A stretch of 64,000 nucleotides of DNA, taken from Malachius bipustulatus. Lineage: Eukaryota > Arthropoda > Insecta > Coleoptera > Melyridae. Where the stretch lies: assembly GCA_910589415.1 (NCBI GenBank), contig OU342639.1, positions 27,412,268 through 27,476,267 of the forward strand, given 5' to 3'. The position numbers and the translations under genes are program-made. The notes beneath the pieces were generated by a model. That model was not told the DNA's origin. It was given only the letters and a program-made list of their open reading frames with translations, and searched no databases. Every line of letters begins with the position of its first letter. The stretch's first letter is position 1. Below are positions 27,901 to 35,204 of this stretch, piece by piece.

Positions 27901-30900
27901 ATGTGCATACCTACTAGAAAATAGTTGTTATGTGTAGATATTTCCAGTCAAAAATATATTTGTAATTATTAACTAATGAGTTTTGGGAGGTATAATATAT
28001 ACACACTGTATAACTTTTTTAATGAGGTTATTTTATTAAACTTAAGCTTTTAATCCCACCTGTTTAAACGTTCCTAAATTTATTTAAACAAACAAAAACC
28101 ATCAAATAATTTGTTTTTTTTTAATTCGGGTATACCATAATTAATTAATTTAATCACCTTATTAATTGATTAATTAATTAATACCATGAAACCATAATTA
28201 ATAATAATTTTTCAACCTCCATTAGCGAATTAAAAGTTAAAAAAATAGACGGAAAAGCTTCTTTAATACTTATACAGTGAGGACGTTTATAGCCTCCCTT
28301 GACCTTAACTTTTGATCCGAATGAGATATAACTTTGGTGTAAAAACTAAATCAAATTTCATGTATTTTACTACTTTTTGAACTAATCTGTCAAATGTCGA
28401 AGATGACGTCGCAGTCACTGTCAACTTTAAAATTTTGAGGGGTTGGGGGGGGGGTTGTGTGAGATCTCATTTTAAATGTATTTCAATTATCTACACAAAA
28501 ATTATGTTAGATTTAAATTTTTGACTAGTCGATTCAGAATTTAAAGAGTGTGAGGAGGACTATAAACGTCGACAAAAAATTATCAAAGTTGAAAATTAAC
28601 ATGATTTTTGTGTAAGAACCTTTAAAATTAAGTCTCACATAACCCCCCCCCCCCTTGCCCTTCAAAATTTTGAAGTTGACAACGACTGCAACGTCATATT
28701 TTATATTTGACAGAGACGTTTTATGTCAAAAAGTAGTAAAATTCATGACATTTGGTTTAGGTTTTTTTTTTACCAAAATTATATCTCATTCGGATCAAAA
28801 ATTAAAAAACGTCCTCACTTACACAAAGACTGTCAAAATTGACAACTAACATAATTTTTGAGCAGATAATTGAAATGCATTTAAAATGAGGTCTCACTAA
28901 AAAATTGAAGTTGACAGCCACTGCAATGTCATTTTTGACATTTGACAGATTATTTTTACGTCAAAAAGTGAGTTAGTTTTTGTTTCAAAGTTCCATCTGA
29001 TTCGGATGAAAAATTTAAGGTCAGGGGGGACTAAAAACGTCCTCATTGTATATTAAAAAGAGGGTGTAGGTACAAGAATAAAACAGAGTGGGAGGAACAT
29101 AGATTTTATTTACTTGCAACTATTTTATAGAATAATTTTCTAAAACTGCCATATTGCCTTCTTTTTCTGACAACGTCAACTTCTTCAAATCGCCAACCAA
29201 TCTTCTGCTGATGTATTTTTCTCCGCTTGCCCGTTTTAACACTAACTTTCCCTGTTTTATAATAAGTAGGTAGGTACTGAAATAAACATCACCAAGATAT
29301 CTAGAAGAGTGTCATTATATTCTTACCTGTTTTTCTGTAAAGAAGAACTGGAAAATTTAATAAATATTTTTATCCTAAATTTAAAATACACCGCTCGGAT
29401 CGTTATGGAAATCAGCCCTCGGTTAAAATTTCTGAAGTTCAAATATGCTATTCAACTGTTTGTGGCGATCAAAACTCTTCGTGGGCGTGAAAGCGCATGA
29501 ATGTGCATACAGGGTGATGAAAAATCTACTATAGTAACCCCTAACCGAAGGCTGATCATATGGTCCATGCAGGTCATTAATATTATATTTCAGCACTGAT
29601 TCGATTTTTTCATGTGACAGTGACGGAGATTTTAGGGTTGCGTGAGGCTTTTTGGCCTCTAATTTCATACGTCATACGAGGTCAAACATCCATTCTGATA
29701 TGGCTTAATGACTTTTTATGGTCTCTATAAAATATTAAAATTTCATCGAATTATACAGGTCGGTTGAAAACTTAGAGCCAAAAAAGTAAAAAGTTGGATA
29801 CCCTTTTGTGGCTCTGTATCTCCGTTTAAGGACACTTTAGGATCTTTTTTATGACAGACCAGATTTATTTTGTCTCCCAGATTATAAATCTCCCCTGTTG
29901 CTTCTTAGAAACTGGGAGGTACTTACCGGGCTACTCAAGTGAAGTTTGACAGGCTAGACTGTTTTTTTCTTGAATTACAAACATATAATAACATTTTTGA
30001 AAAGTGACAATTTGTTGATTTTCTATTTTCTGCATTGGTCGACTGATGTAAAAATTAAATATAGACACCAAAAAACTAGTTTTTTAATTTTTTGACAGGA
30101 GTTTTTATTAACAAATTGAAGTACAGACTTTTGGCACTGTAAAATAATTTTTTAATGAGAAAATTCGGTCATATTTTTTGACACATCACAGTTGTTCAAC
30201 TCTGGTAGTTTTTGGCTTCTAGAATTAGCTCATTCATACTTTTGATATTATTTTTATAAACCTCAGAAAACGCCACACACAGGAGTGCAAGTATAGACGG
30301 CGGCAACACATAGAAGTAGTGAAAATAAATAAATTAAAATCAATAAAATAATTATGGAAAAGCATATGACAATTATTACTGTCATATCCTGATGATGACG
30401 TTTCTGATTGCATGACGATTTGTCTTCTTTTGTCTTCTCAAGCAAAGTTATTAGTTTATTAATGACTATTACTCAATTGTTTTTTAATACGAGGTCTTTC
30501 AAGGGCTTAAAAAAGACATAAGACGATTTGCCTTGAAGGTAAGACATTGCTTGCCTCTGTAATAAAAAAATGTATACAGGACTGTATATTTTATGATGAA
30601 AACACAGACACCAAATTTCTCAAATGAGGTTCACATGAACATAAATATAATTTCAGTAATTGCCCCTAACACCCCTGGCAGGCGTTCTATAATTTTTTTT
30701 TTTGTAACCATCATGACTTTCTTGCCTCAAATTTACCCTTCTTCACTCCTTTACACACTTGAAAAAATTGTAATGGAGACGGACTGACGAAGCCAGTTGA
30801 TGTCATGGTCTGGTGACAGGAGTGGGGGGAATGGGGATAAATGCGTCCTCTTTGAAATACGTGGCATGTCAAAATTCCACCTTTCTAGTTATCTACATGT

Positions 30901-33900
30901 AACTGTAAATTGAAAATCGGCCTTAGGTATATGAGATATAATCACGCCTGTAGATTAACTGCTAAAGGAACCACTCCTTCAGAAATAAAAATGCCATACG
31001 TCAAAAGGATCTAAAAAGTTTCCCCTTAGTTTTAATAATCTCACCTTGACCAAAAATGTAGAAGAAAAAATTAGCACCAAACCAACACTGATAATAGTAA
31101 CTCTCATTAAAAAAGTTATACACCTCTCGTGTTGTAGTGGCGCTAGCGCTAGTCTATCAGAATGCCCCACTCGCCTATTTATAATGGATTGATTGAGTGC
31201 GTTATGAGCTTGTTTGCTACCAGAACCCCGCTTACGCTCTGCGTCAGTATGAGCACGTTTTGGAACGACGGCCGAACTCTCCGAGGGCGCTCTATGGAAA
31301 GGCGCGTACCCTGGACATCTTGGCCGAGATAGAACGTAGCAACAGGCGTCTTGAGCAGGCGGTCCAAGGATGGTTGCAGTTGTTGTTAAGGACACCTGAT
31401 GTACCAGCAGCATTATTCGAAAAGGCTGGAAGGAGGTGTGTGGTGCGAGCGAGGTTCCTAGGTACACCTACCCTTAGACTCATAACAGTTATTCAGATTT
31501 ATCCCTTTTGACACAAATTTTAGGAAAACACAAAGATGCCATATCCGTTCAGCAAGCTTTGATCGAGAAGTTTCCAGATAAAGTTGAACTCAGAAATGAT
31601 TTAGCTGTTAGTTATTTGACATCAAACAGGTATGGAATTTTTTTAGCACTTGGTAGGTACTTGGTTCTCATTAGAGATTTCTTTGTAGAATAAACGAAGC
31701 AAGAGCTGTTCTTAAGCATATCTTGAAAAAATGGCCTAATAATGGTTTCGCTTTAGTTCATTACGGATTCATCTTAAAGACTTCTGATAATAAGCTCACG
31801 GAGGCAGTCGACTTTCTCGAGAAAGGAATCAGAAGTAAAGAAGTTGGAGTGCAGGATGGTCGTTTTTACTTCCATCTTGGGGATGCTTTGGCACGTCTAG
31901 GACGCAACGATGATGCCATGAAGGTTCTTAACAATTTTTTTCCTAAATTTCTGTCGGGGGTTAATCCCTTTTCTTACAGGTTTATGAAGAAGGAGTTAAT
32001 CTCGGATTGTTCCGTTCTAAATACCAGCGCTCGCTTTACAATGTGGATCATCTACGAGCGAAGCCATGGTGGAGGAAAGAAGAAACCCCCTATGGTAACC
32101 TCTACGCCGCATTGGAAGCGAATTACGAGATCATTTACAAGGAAGGTTTAGCGGTGTTGAGCGAACGCGGATATTTCCAGGTACATACCTACTTTACATA
32201 CTTTTAGAGACGAAATTAAAAAAAAATTACTTACCTTTAGGATGAATCGGAGAACTTACGGGATAGCGGTGAGTGGAAGCAATTCGAACTCTTCGCGCGT
32301 GGCGTGAAGAATGCAAGGAATTGCAAGAGGTGCCCCTTCACGTGTCAGCTGCTGGAGAGCCTTCCGGACGCGAGTGGTTGCAAACGCGGACAGAGCAAGT
32401 TCAGCGTTATGCATCCGGGCACGCACGTGTGGCCTCACTGTGGACCTACTAATTGCAGATTACGTGTGCATCTTGGGCTTAAAGTTCCGGAAGGAACTTT
32501 CATTAGGGTCGCTGATGAGACTAGGTCAGTATGTTAACTTTATAACCCTGCGGTAATTAAAAGAACCTTACCGTTTATATTACGCTTACACATCTCGTAC
32601 TTTTATTATCTAGCTAGATGTATGTATCATAAAAAAAGGTATCTGAAGAATTTTAGATCTCACCTTCTCACCCAAAATTTCAATTTGCACCCCTGCCTAG
32701 TGATACCAAATTTTAAAAGGAATTTTAGTAATTACAATTAGTGCGCTGCGTGTTTTGAAATCGATTCAATTTTACGGAAGTTATAAAGTGAAAATCGCAA
32801 TTTTTCATTTGGATAGCAGTGAAATACATCGGAAACGGCTTCAAATATCGGGCATCGGCATTAGTGGCGTTACTAAAGTCTATTTACGCGCATTTTAACG
32901 TCAAAATAAAAACTATTTTATCAAGAAATGTAATTGCAAAATAACCTTTTCTAAAACGACAGTGTGTTTAAATTCATGGACATTAGGTCAATCACATACC
33001 TAAAATGTATAACTAGACAGAGAGGAAAGCAGACGCGCGAGAAGTGGCGAATGGAAGAAAGTACAAGGGCAAGCCTCACCTGTACCTTACCTCAATTTTC
33101 TTGTCTATTATCTTTTCCTTATCTACATATCGAGAAATTAAATTGTTTCTACATAATTATCTTAACCACATTCGCGTCCGAGACTGAAAGCACCGAGTGA
33201 TTATCTACGTTTCGAGAATTACGTCTCTAACAAGATTCTCGCAAATTAGCGGCCATATTGCCATTGTCACATCGCGATATCTAAATCAACAAATACTATT
33301 ATGTTGAAAATGCGATTTTATAAATGACATTAACATTAACATAAAATGGCCCACATGAAAAATTGAGACATGGGCTTTGGGCCGTTTTTCTGTATCTTGA
33401 GCCGTTTTCAAGGTAAACGGCCTTGGACAATTAAACATTGCGATTTTCACTTAAAAGTTATCTATTTCAAAACACGAAGCAATATTGTACCTATTTCTAG
33501 TGAAACCCCCTTTAAAATGGCGTATCAGGAGATAGGGGGTCATTTGAAATTATATAGGTAAGAGAATAATTAATTAGGTAGGTACCATTTTTGGGCTATA
33601 GTACATATAAGTTTCGAGGAAATTATTTTCGCACATTCACTGTGATCATGAATATAAAGACCTTTCTAGGGCTATTTGATAAAACTAACTTTTATAATCC
33701 TGATTCAGTTCTCTTGGGAGGTAAACTTCAGTAATTTAAGTTTTTTTAATTGGCATAGTTATAAGCGTGCACTACCTCAATTCTAAATTATCAGCTTTAA
33801 AAGAATCCTAAAACCTCCAGACGTAACATATTTAATCTTGCGGGATATCATTGTATTAAAATAATTGCAGAGCGTTGTTAGAAGTGTTCGGAGATGATGA

Positions 33901-35088
33901 TTTATTTTATTGCACATTATTATTTGTGGATGTTTAAGCTCTGTATAACTTTTAAACCGTATATGACTTAATTTGGCGACCCTTATGGCTTTCGTGACCT
34001 GGTGGCGCTGTTATGACTAGAGGCAGAGACCTGCTACAAATTTATTAAGTATTTGCATCAGTCTGCAGTAGAGTACCTTGATATAAAATTATTAAGAAGA
34101 GTATAAGAGTACGTAAGCTAATCTTCCCTCTCTGTCCGATTGTTAGAGAGCTGAGAGAGAATAGGATATCTCTCTTCAATATAGTTCAATATCTCCTGTG
34201 CTGGAGCGATCATCGAACGGATACATAGGCGTAACAAGTGATTGACGGACAGAAGATAAATAAATTTTTATTTCAAAATGGGCATTATGAAAAATAATAC
34301 ACGGATCGCTTGAAAATGTAAATTTGTCAGTTCGACAATAAATAATTGTGTCTGCACGTCAAAATGAGTCGCTTCTGATGAATTTAAATTTTGTAGTAGG
34401 ACGAGTCTGGTGTTTTTTAAGCGTTTTCTTTAACACGTTCTCTTTAAGCAACTCAATTTCGTTAGAAATAAATGGACAAACTTGCCGCAAAAATTCAATC
34501 ACGAGCGGTATTACTACTGAAAAAGAGCCTAGATGTTTATAATGTTATAATTCATGAAAATACCTCACAAATTTGTCTTCCAGATTAAATTTGCCAGTTG
34601 GGCCGCTTCATATTCATCTTCCATGGAAAATTAAATTAAACAGTTAGGCAGATCATTTCGTCATATTTCTTGGTCGACTTTAATCAGAGAAATTTTTAAA
34701 TAGATACCTACTTAATAATTATTAAAATACACGTCAATGACAGTAGTTGTGAATCTCGATTGAAACCGAACCAGGTGATCTCCAACTTTGATGCGAGAAA
34801 GTAACTACAACGTAAAAAGAGACGTCAATATCCAGGTACTCTAGTCTGCAGTCACTTTGTATTTTTCTATGCGATGACTTTTATTTTGTTGATAAAACTC
34901 TAGTCACTGATGGTGTTTTTATTTTGGTATTTTATAGAAGTTGGAAGGAGGGGAAAATACTGATATTCGACGACAGCTTCGAGCATGAAGTGTGGCACAA
35001 TGGCACCGATTTCCGGTTGGTCCTGATTGTCGACGTCTGGCATCCCGATTTACGGCCGTCGGAGAAAAGGACGCTCTCCCCTATTTAA
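6019..35088 (+). CDS. Asph: ASPH: aspartyl/asparaginyl beta-hydroxylase, full-length catalytic form
   Basis: Twelve exons: 6019-6070, 6442-6639, 6697-7406, 7467-7566, 14170-14303, 31224-31461, 31524-31629, 31689-31923, 31980-32180, 32241-32524 and 34938-35088. That is eleven exons by count, 2409 nt, 802 aa plus stop, with every phase consistent. The N-terminus is basic and cytosolic. One membrane anchor spans about residues 58-76. A very Glu/Asp-rich luminal segment covers about 84-350. TPR-like helices span about 399-600. The C-terminal Asp/Asn hydroxylase domain spans about 600-790. Iron ligands are His724 (in HPGTHVWPH) and His769 (in DSFEHEVW). 2-oxoglutarate contacts are Arg733, His735 and Arg779, with the spacing known from the human enzyme. 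Family role: Fe(II)/2-oxoglutarate-dependent hydroxylation of Asp/Asn in EGF-like domains in the ER. The exon list given here is the count to use (eleven); an extra small exon inside the 16.9-kb intron cannot be excluded. Confidence 0.93.
6697..7406 (+). CDS. Asph: ASPH acidic exon (Glu/Asp-rich luminal or junctate-like domain)
   Basis: A 710-nt exon encoding about 236 residues. It opens with LEKSNTESRF and then becomes His/Asp-rich (repeats of DDHD type) and finally almost pure Glu/Asp. In mammals the equivalent region binds calcium with high capacity and low affinity. The coding strand is nearly all purine from about 6880 to 7340. This produces long Ser-rich and Leu/Pro-rich open frames on the other strand, which are artefacts. 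Codon choice alternates GAA and GAG, so selection appears to act on the protein and not on a simple DNA repeat. Confidence 0.9.
8159..8233 (+). CDS. Asph: ASPH cassette exon encoding a second transmembrane helix
   Basis: A 75-nt exon, exactly 25 codons, between acceptor TTGCAG|CT and donor TCTG|GTCAGT, with phase 1 at both ends. It encodes AAVGMVLLTVAYIVLI flanked by Lys on one side and RKWK on the other, a good membrane segment. Its third positions are GC-rich compared with the AT-rich introns around it. It can be included or skipped without changing frame. If unspliced at the donor, the frame stops within three codons (TAG at 8238-8240). The positive residues after the helix fit a lumen-to-cytosol crossing. 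It could be used with the terminal exon 9144-9577 or, less plausibly, with the catalytic exons. No transcript evidence is available. Confidence 0.65.
9144..9577 (+). CDS. Asph: ASPH alternative terminal exon: acidic C-terminus of a non-catalytic isoform
   Basis: An open frame following an AG at 9142-9143 in the correct phase (1) and ending at TAA 9575-9577. Joined to exons 1-4 and the 8159-8233 cassette it gives 1569 nt, 522 aa. Joined directly to 7566 it also stays in frame. It starts EQQPSVVEP, then has Asp/Glu tracts and ends KLSPSGNRI. An AATAAA follows at 9877-9882. In mammals the ASPH locus makes non-catalytic junctin and junctate isoforms from similarly acidic exons, so the arrangement has a precedent. 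The polypyrimidine tract before the acceptor is weak, which lowers confidence in the exact boundary. Confidence 0.6.
9877..9882 (+). promoter_or_regulatory. Candidate poly(A) signal of the short ASPH isoform
   Basis: AATAAA 300 nt after the stop codon of the alternative terminal exon. Its position supports transcripts ending here. Confidence 0.45.
10195..10815. repeat. Foldback repeat A (degenerate palindrome) in ASPH intron
   Basis: The core pair is clear: GCGTTTGATAAATGTGAGCC from about 10518 is matched by its complement ending at about 10645. Weaker complementarity continues outward on both sides. The left end is TATACAGGGTGATTC, and the right end lies near TATACAGAGTGTCC. No open frame is seen. 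It appears older than the other foldbacks. Confidence 0.55.
12016..12798. repeat. Foldback repeat B in ASPH intron
   Basis: The left arm (12016-12277) starts TACAGTGTGTGTCACAGGCA. The right arm (12559-12798) is its reverse complement, ending TGCCTGTGACACACACTGTA. About 280 bp lies between them. Inside each arm is a second motif pair, GGGACACCCTAATATAT and its complement. Non-coding. Confidence 0.85.
14915..15536. repeat. Foldback repeat C in ASPH intron
   Basis: Starts TATACAGTGTGTCTGCTTAA and ends with its complement, about 620 bp in all, with arms of about 200 bp or more including TTTGGACCATGCACAAC and its mirror. The right end overlaps the left end of the next element by the shared TATA. 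Confidence 0.88.
15533..16216. repeat. Foldback repeat D in ASPH intron
   Basis: Left end TATACAGGATGATTCTTTTA, right end its imperfect complement ending AATCACCCTATA. Inner mirror pairs include the poly-A-interrupted CACCCCATATATTATTGC. It is adjacent to C and about 30 bp from E. Confidence 0.85.
16248..17021. repeat. Foldback repeat E in ASPH intron
   Basis: Left end TATACAGGGTGTTTTGTAAT, right end ACACCCTGTATA. The arms of about 250 bp look well over 90% complementary by eye, including GGGGGTGATTTTTGGGTCC and its mirror. Non-coding. Confidence 0.9.
17782..18339 (+). repeat. BEL/Pao 5' LTR
   Basis: 558 bp, TGTTACGTCC to GGAGTTAACA. It should contain the element's promoter and transcription start. 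Confidence 0.96.
18346..18363 (+). promoter_or_regulatory. Candidate primer binding site of the BEL element
   Basis: TGGTCCCTCCGTAGTCGG begins with the TGG that pairs with a tRNA CCA end, 6 nt after the LTR. I do not assign the tRNA. Confidence 0.5.
18621..19049 (+). repeat. Tandem duplication in the BEL leader
   Basis: Two imperfect copies of about 212-217 bp, 18621-18832 and 18833-19049. Each starts CAGGG, then AATATTGATTTTTGTATTC, and carries CACTCGGTATCT and TTGGTTAGGTACTTATTTTT. They lie between the primer site and the reading frame, where packaging or translation signals are expected. Confidence 0.8.
19082..24349 (+). CDS. BEL/Pao Gag-Pol polyprotein
   Basis: One uninterrupted frame of 1755 aa from ATG 19082 (MSNTLVG); the seven codons before it start from TTG and are not needed. 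Order: gag-like region with KLPRIGIPTFDG at about 140; zinc knuckles from Cys361 (CFHCNGEHPISNC) and about 394 (CLNCFGPSHLVKQC) plus a third Cys/His cluster; aspartic protease with DSG at 494; reverse transcriptase with YVDD at 913-916; RNase H with CDAS (Asp1091); integrase zinc finger near His1398; integrase core Asp1468, Asp1534 and Glu1576; and a C-terminal region of the kind seen in BEL elements. Gag and Pol are fused with no frameshift, and no envelope-like frame follows. All catalytic motifs are present, so the protein looks functional. Confidence 0.96.
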   Translation: MSNTLVGANASVSKFLTRLNSILTVVSAPIDEKSRFIVLAACDSASDLYNQVQEVDRNILITVESADKSALVVDVSSEIWKSYSGLLIEVDSVYFQIRAVQLSLESTQDTVVKSRHGSSESLNSRQSGAPALPPSASSHVKLPRIGIPTFDGSLRMWSVYYDLFRTLIHSNDSLAPIEKFQYLVSTLSKEPLTLVKHLPLTDDNYSIAFDTLVQRYQNERVLATCYWQSICNAPKITDSDSSQSLRELLNTFSENITALGQVSGVSLWDFTLFNWLLQKLDNATRKRFELQFASEEFPSYQDLHKFLSSQCRALESSLGNDLSPSAVVGKRSSVKSGGKVESRNSHAFLSTSSASSSKQSCFHCNGEHPISNCRSFLKLDPRKRFEAVKAARLCLNCFGPSHLVKQCPSSHSCKECAGRHHSLLHFVKLSNSDGAASHRVEPPPVASTVAMSSLPSFQDVRSRSRSNTTVLLATACIEVQDKWGNYQVVRSLIDSGSQSSFITDRCRKRLGLHLNRSSTPISCLGHVTLGSAQGSSDCIIRPVGVPSPTFKVSTLVLPNICGKLPSVDISPSKALDNLKLADPNWYTPGSVDVLLGADIFPNIVHGGYLSGSDNCPAAMNTTFGWVLLGTISSKVAGEVQACFASVDSTLEETLKAFWRVEEVPSVEVCSNEEQEAESLFVESHYREESGRFGVLLPFKDSKELPIFNDSLNVADRRLLALERRLSRLPHIRDMYVEFMKDYLEAGHMSLVPLESESATSYYIPHHCVFKDPGVSMSSDVSSLAPVSSKIRVVFDASAKASNNLSLNDTLLIGPKLQNDITSVLLRFRENKFVFTCDIRQMYRQILVGDSHRQYQLIRWRFSEKDPIRSYKLNTVTYGVSSSPYLAIRCLLQLAQENSEKFPLASKAIRLGLYVDDFAIGANQIEETLELRNQLISLLQLGQFELRKWSANNPQLLQDLPVEHCQQQSSNFDSESDFSVKILGLQWQSATDSFSFMVKSIDSPCTKRSILSEVAKIYDPLGFLCPLTFMAKRVIQHLWYLGLDWDEDPPADVVEKWNRYKSTLHVLSKLTIPRCLVPEGSFVSCQLHAFCDASTAGYAGVVYYRFEDADGNVQVRFVTAKSRVAPLKPLSVPRLELCAAVLLSDLVSFVLEQGPQSIVVDKVFAWSDSSVALSWIKSSPHRWKTFVSNRVVHIQDRIPPDCWNHVRSGDNPADVASRGLLPEELVGASAWWAGPEFLRLPLESWPALVPIAPTSDVELEKRNIVLFATIEISDVDVLLKRFSSLRKIQGIIARCFRFTNNCRAVNRTTGALSVSELHAALMHIVRIVQSSVFSSELEKIRSGKPCAKYLQSLSPFIDDFGILRVGGRLLHSGLAFDAKYPALLPGRHRLVELLIDQIHRGNLHPGVNTTHYLLQQNFWILSARRVIRSYLSKCNRCFRTRPLSLEPPMGNLPVARVSQLKPFSCVGVDYGGPFPIVLSRYRGVKTSKAYLCLFVCFATRAIHLEIASDLSSETFLAALRRFVARRGRCSDIYSDCGTNFVGANKELNSNLKIAAEGEGIRWHFNPPSAPHFGGLWESGVKSVKTHMARVIGGQILTYEELNTFIVQIEAVLNSRPLCPISSDPNDLSALTPGHFLTLEPLSSVPDVNLSHLKISRLSRWQLVQRMQRDFWTRWRAEYLHNFHQRSKWSKTHLFESTDIGSLVLIKDELLSPLKWALGRIVSLHPGADGVARVASVRTTRGLCKRPLVKLCPLPNQ
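24493..25050 (+). repeat. BEL/Pao 3' LTR
   Basis: 558 bp, same length and sequence as the 5' LTR as far as I can read. Preceded by the G-rich run GGTGGGCGGTA, the likely polypurine tract. Confidence 0.96.
26412..27389. repeat. Foldback repeat G (nested double palindrome) in ASPH intron
   Basis: 978 bp from TATACAGGGTGATTCAGG to its complement. The arms are about 450 bp. About 112 bp in from the left end a second ACAGGGTGTT occurs (26524), with its mirror at 27267-27278, so the element looks like one palindrome set inside another. Non-coding. Confidence 0.92.
28271..29052. repeat. Foldback repeat H with three arms in ASPH intron
   Basis: Left arm about 28271-28520 starts TATACAGTGAGGACGTTTAT. 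Two inverted copies follow, about 28580-28825 and 28830-29052, the last ending ACGTCCTCATTGTATA. The G run near 28445 and C run near 28640 are mirror partners. This gives two competing hairpins. Confidence 0.85.
32674..33554. repeat. Foldback repeat K in last ASPH intron
   Basis: TGTTTTGAAATCGATTCAAT and AGTGAAAATCGCAAT near 32750-32800 are mirrored near 33435-33480, and ATTTCAATTTGCACCCC near 32675 is mirrored near 33530. The arms are diverged, with CGGAAACGGCTTCAA pairs toward the middle. Confidence 0.6.
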
Positions 35089-35198
35089 TATCGCCTTCTT
35101 CTATTCTAGGTCAACGTGATTTTTATTGCATTCACTGGCATTGCTGAGTGCTGATTCTCTTTAATGTTTGTTACTCTTATCGTTTTGATATTTTTATT

Positions 35199-35204
35199 AA
35201 TAAA
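35199..35204 (+). promoter_or_regulatory. Candidate poly(A) signal of full-length ASPH
   Basis: AATAAA 111 nt after the ASPH stop codon, a typical distance for a short insect 3' UTR. Confidence 0.55.

Larger units (their letters stand above)
14304..31223 (+). other. ASPH 16.9-kb intron
   Basis: Runs from donor ACT|GTAAGT to acceptor CTACCAG|AAC, both phase 0. It is occupied mainly by foldbacks C-H and the BEL element. The stretches 25243-26411, 27390-28270 and 29053-31223 are AT-rich and show no gene. A lone ACAGGGTGATGAAAAATC at 29511 resembles a sequence inside foldback D. Confidence 0.75.

Noticed and set aside
30979..31467. 162-codon frame on the minus strand
   Set aside because: Antisense shadow of the first ASPH TPR exon, which has correct phases and clear homology.
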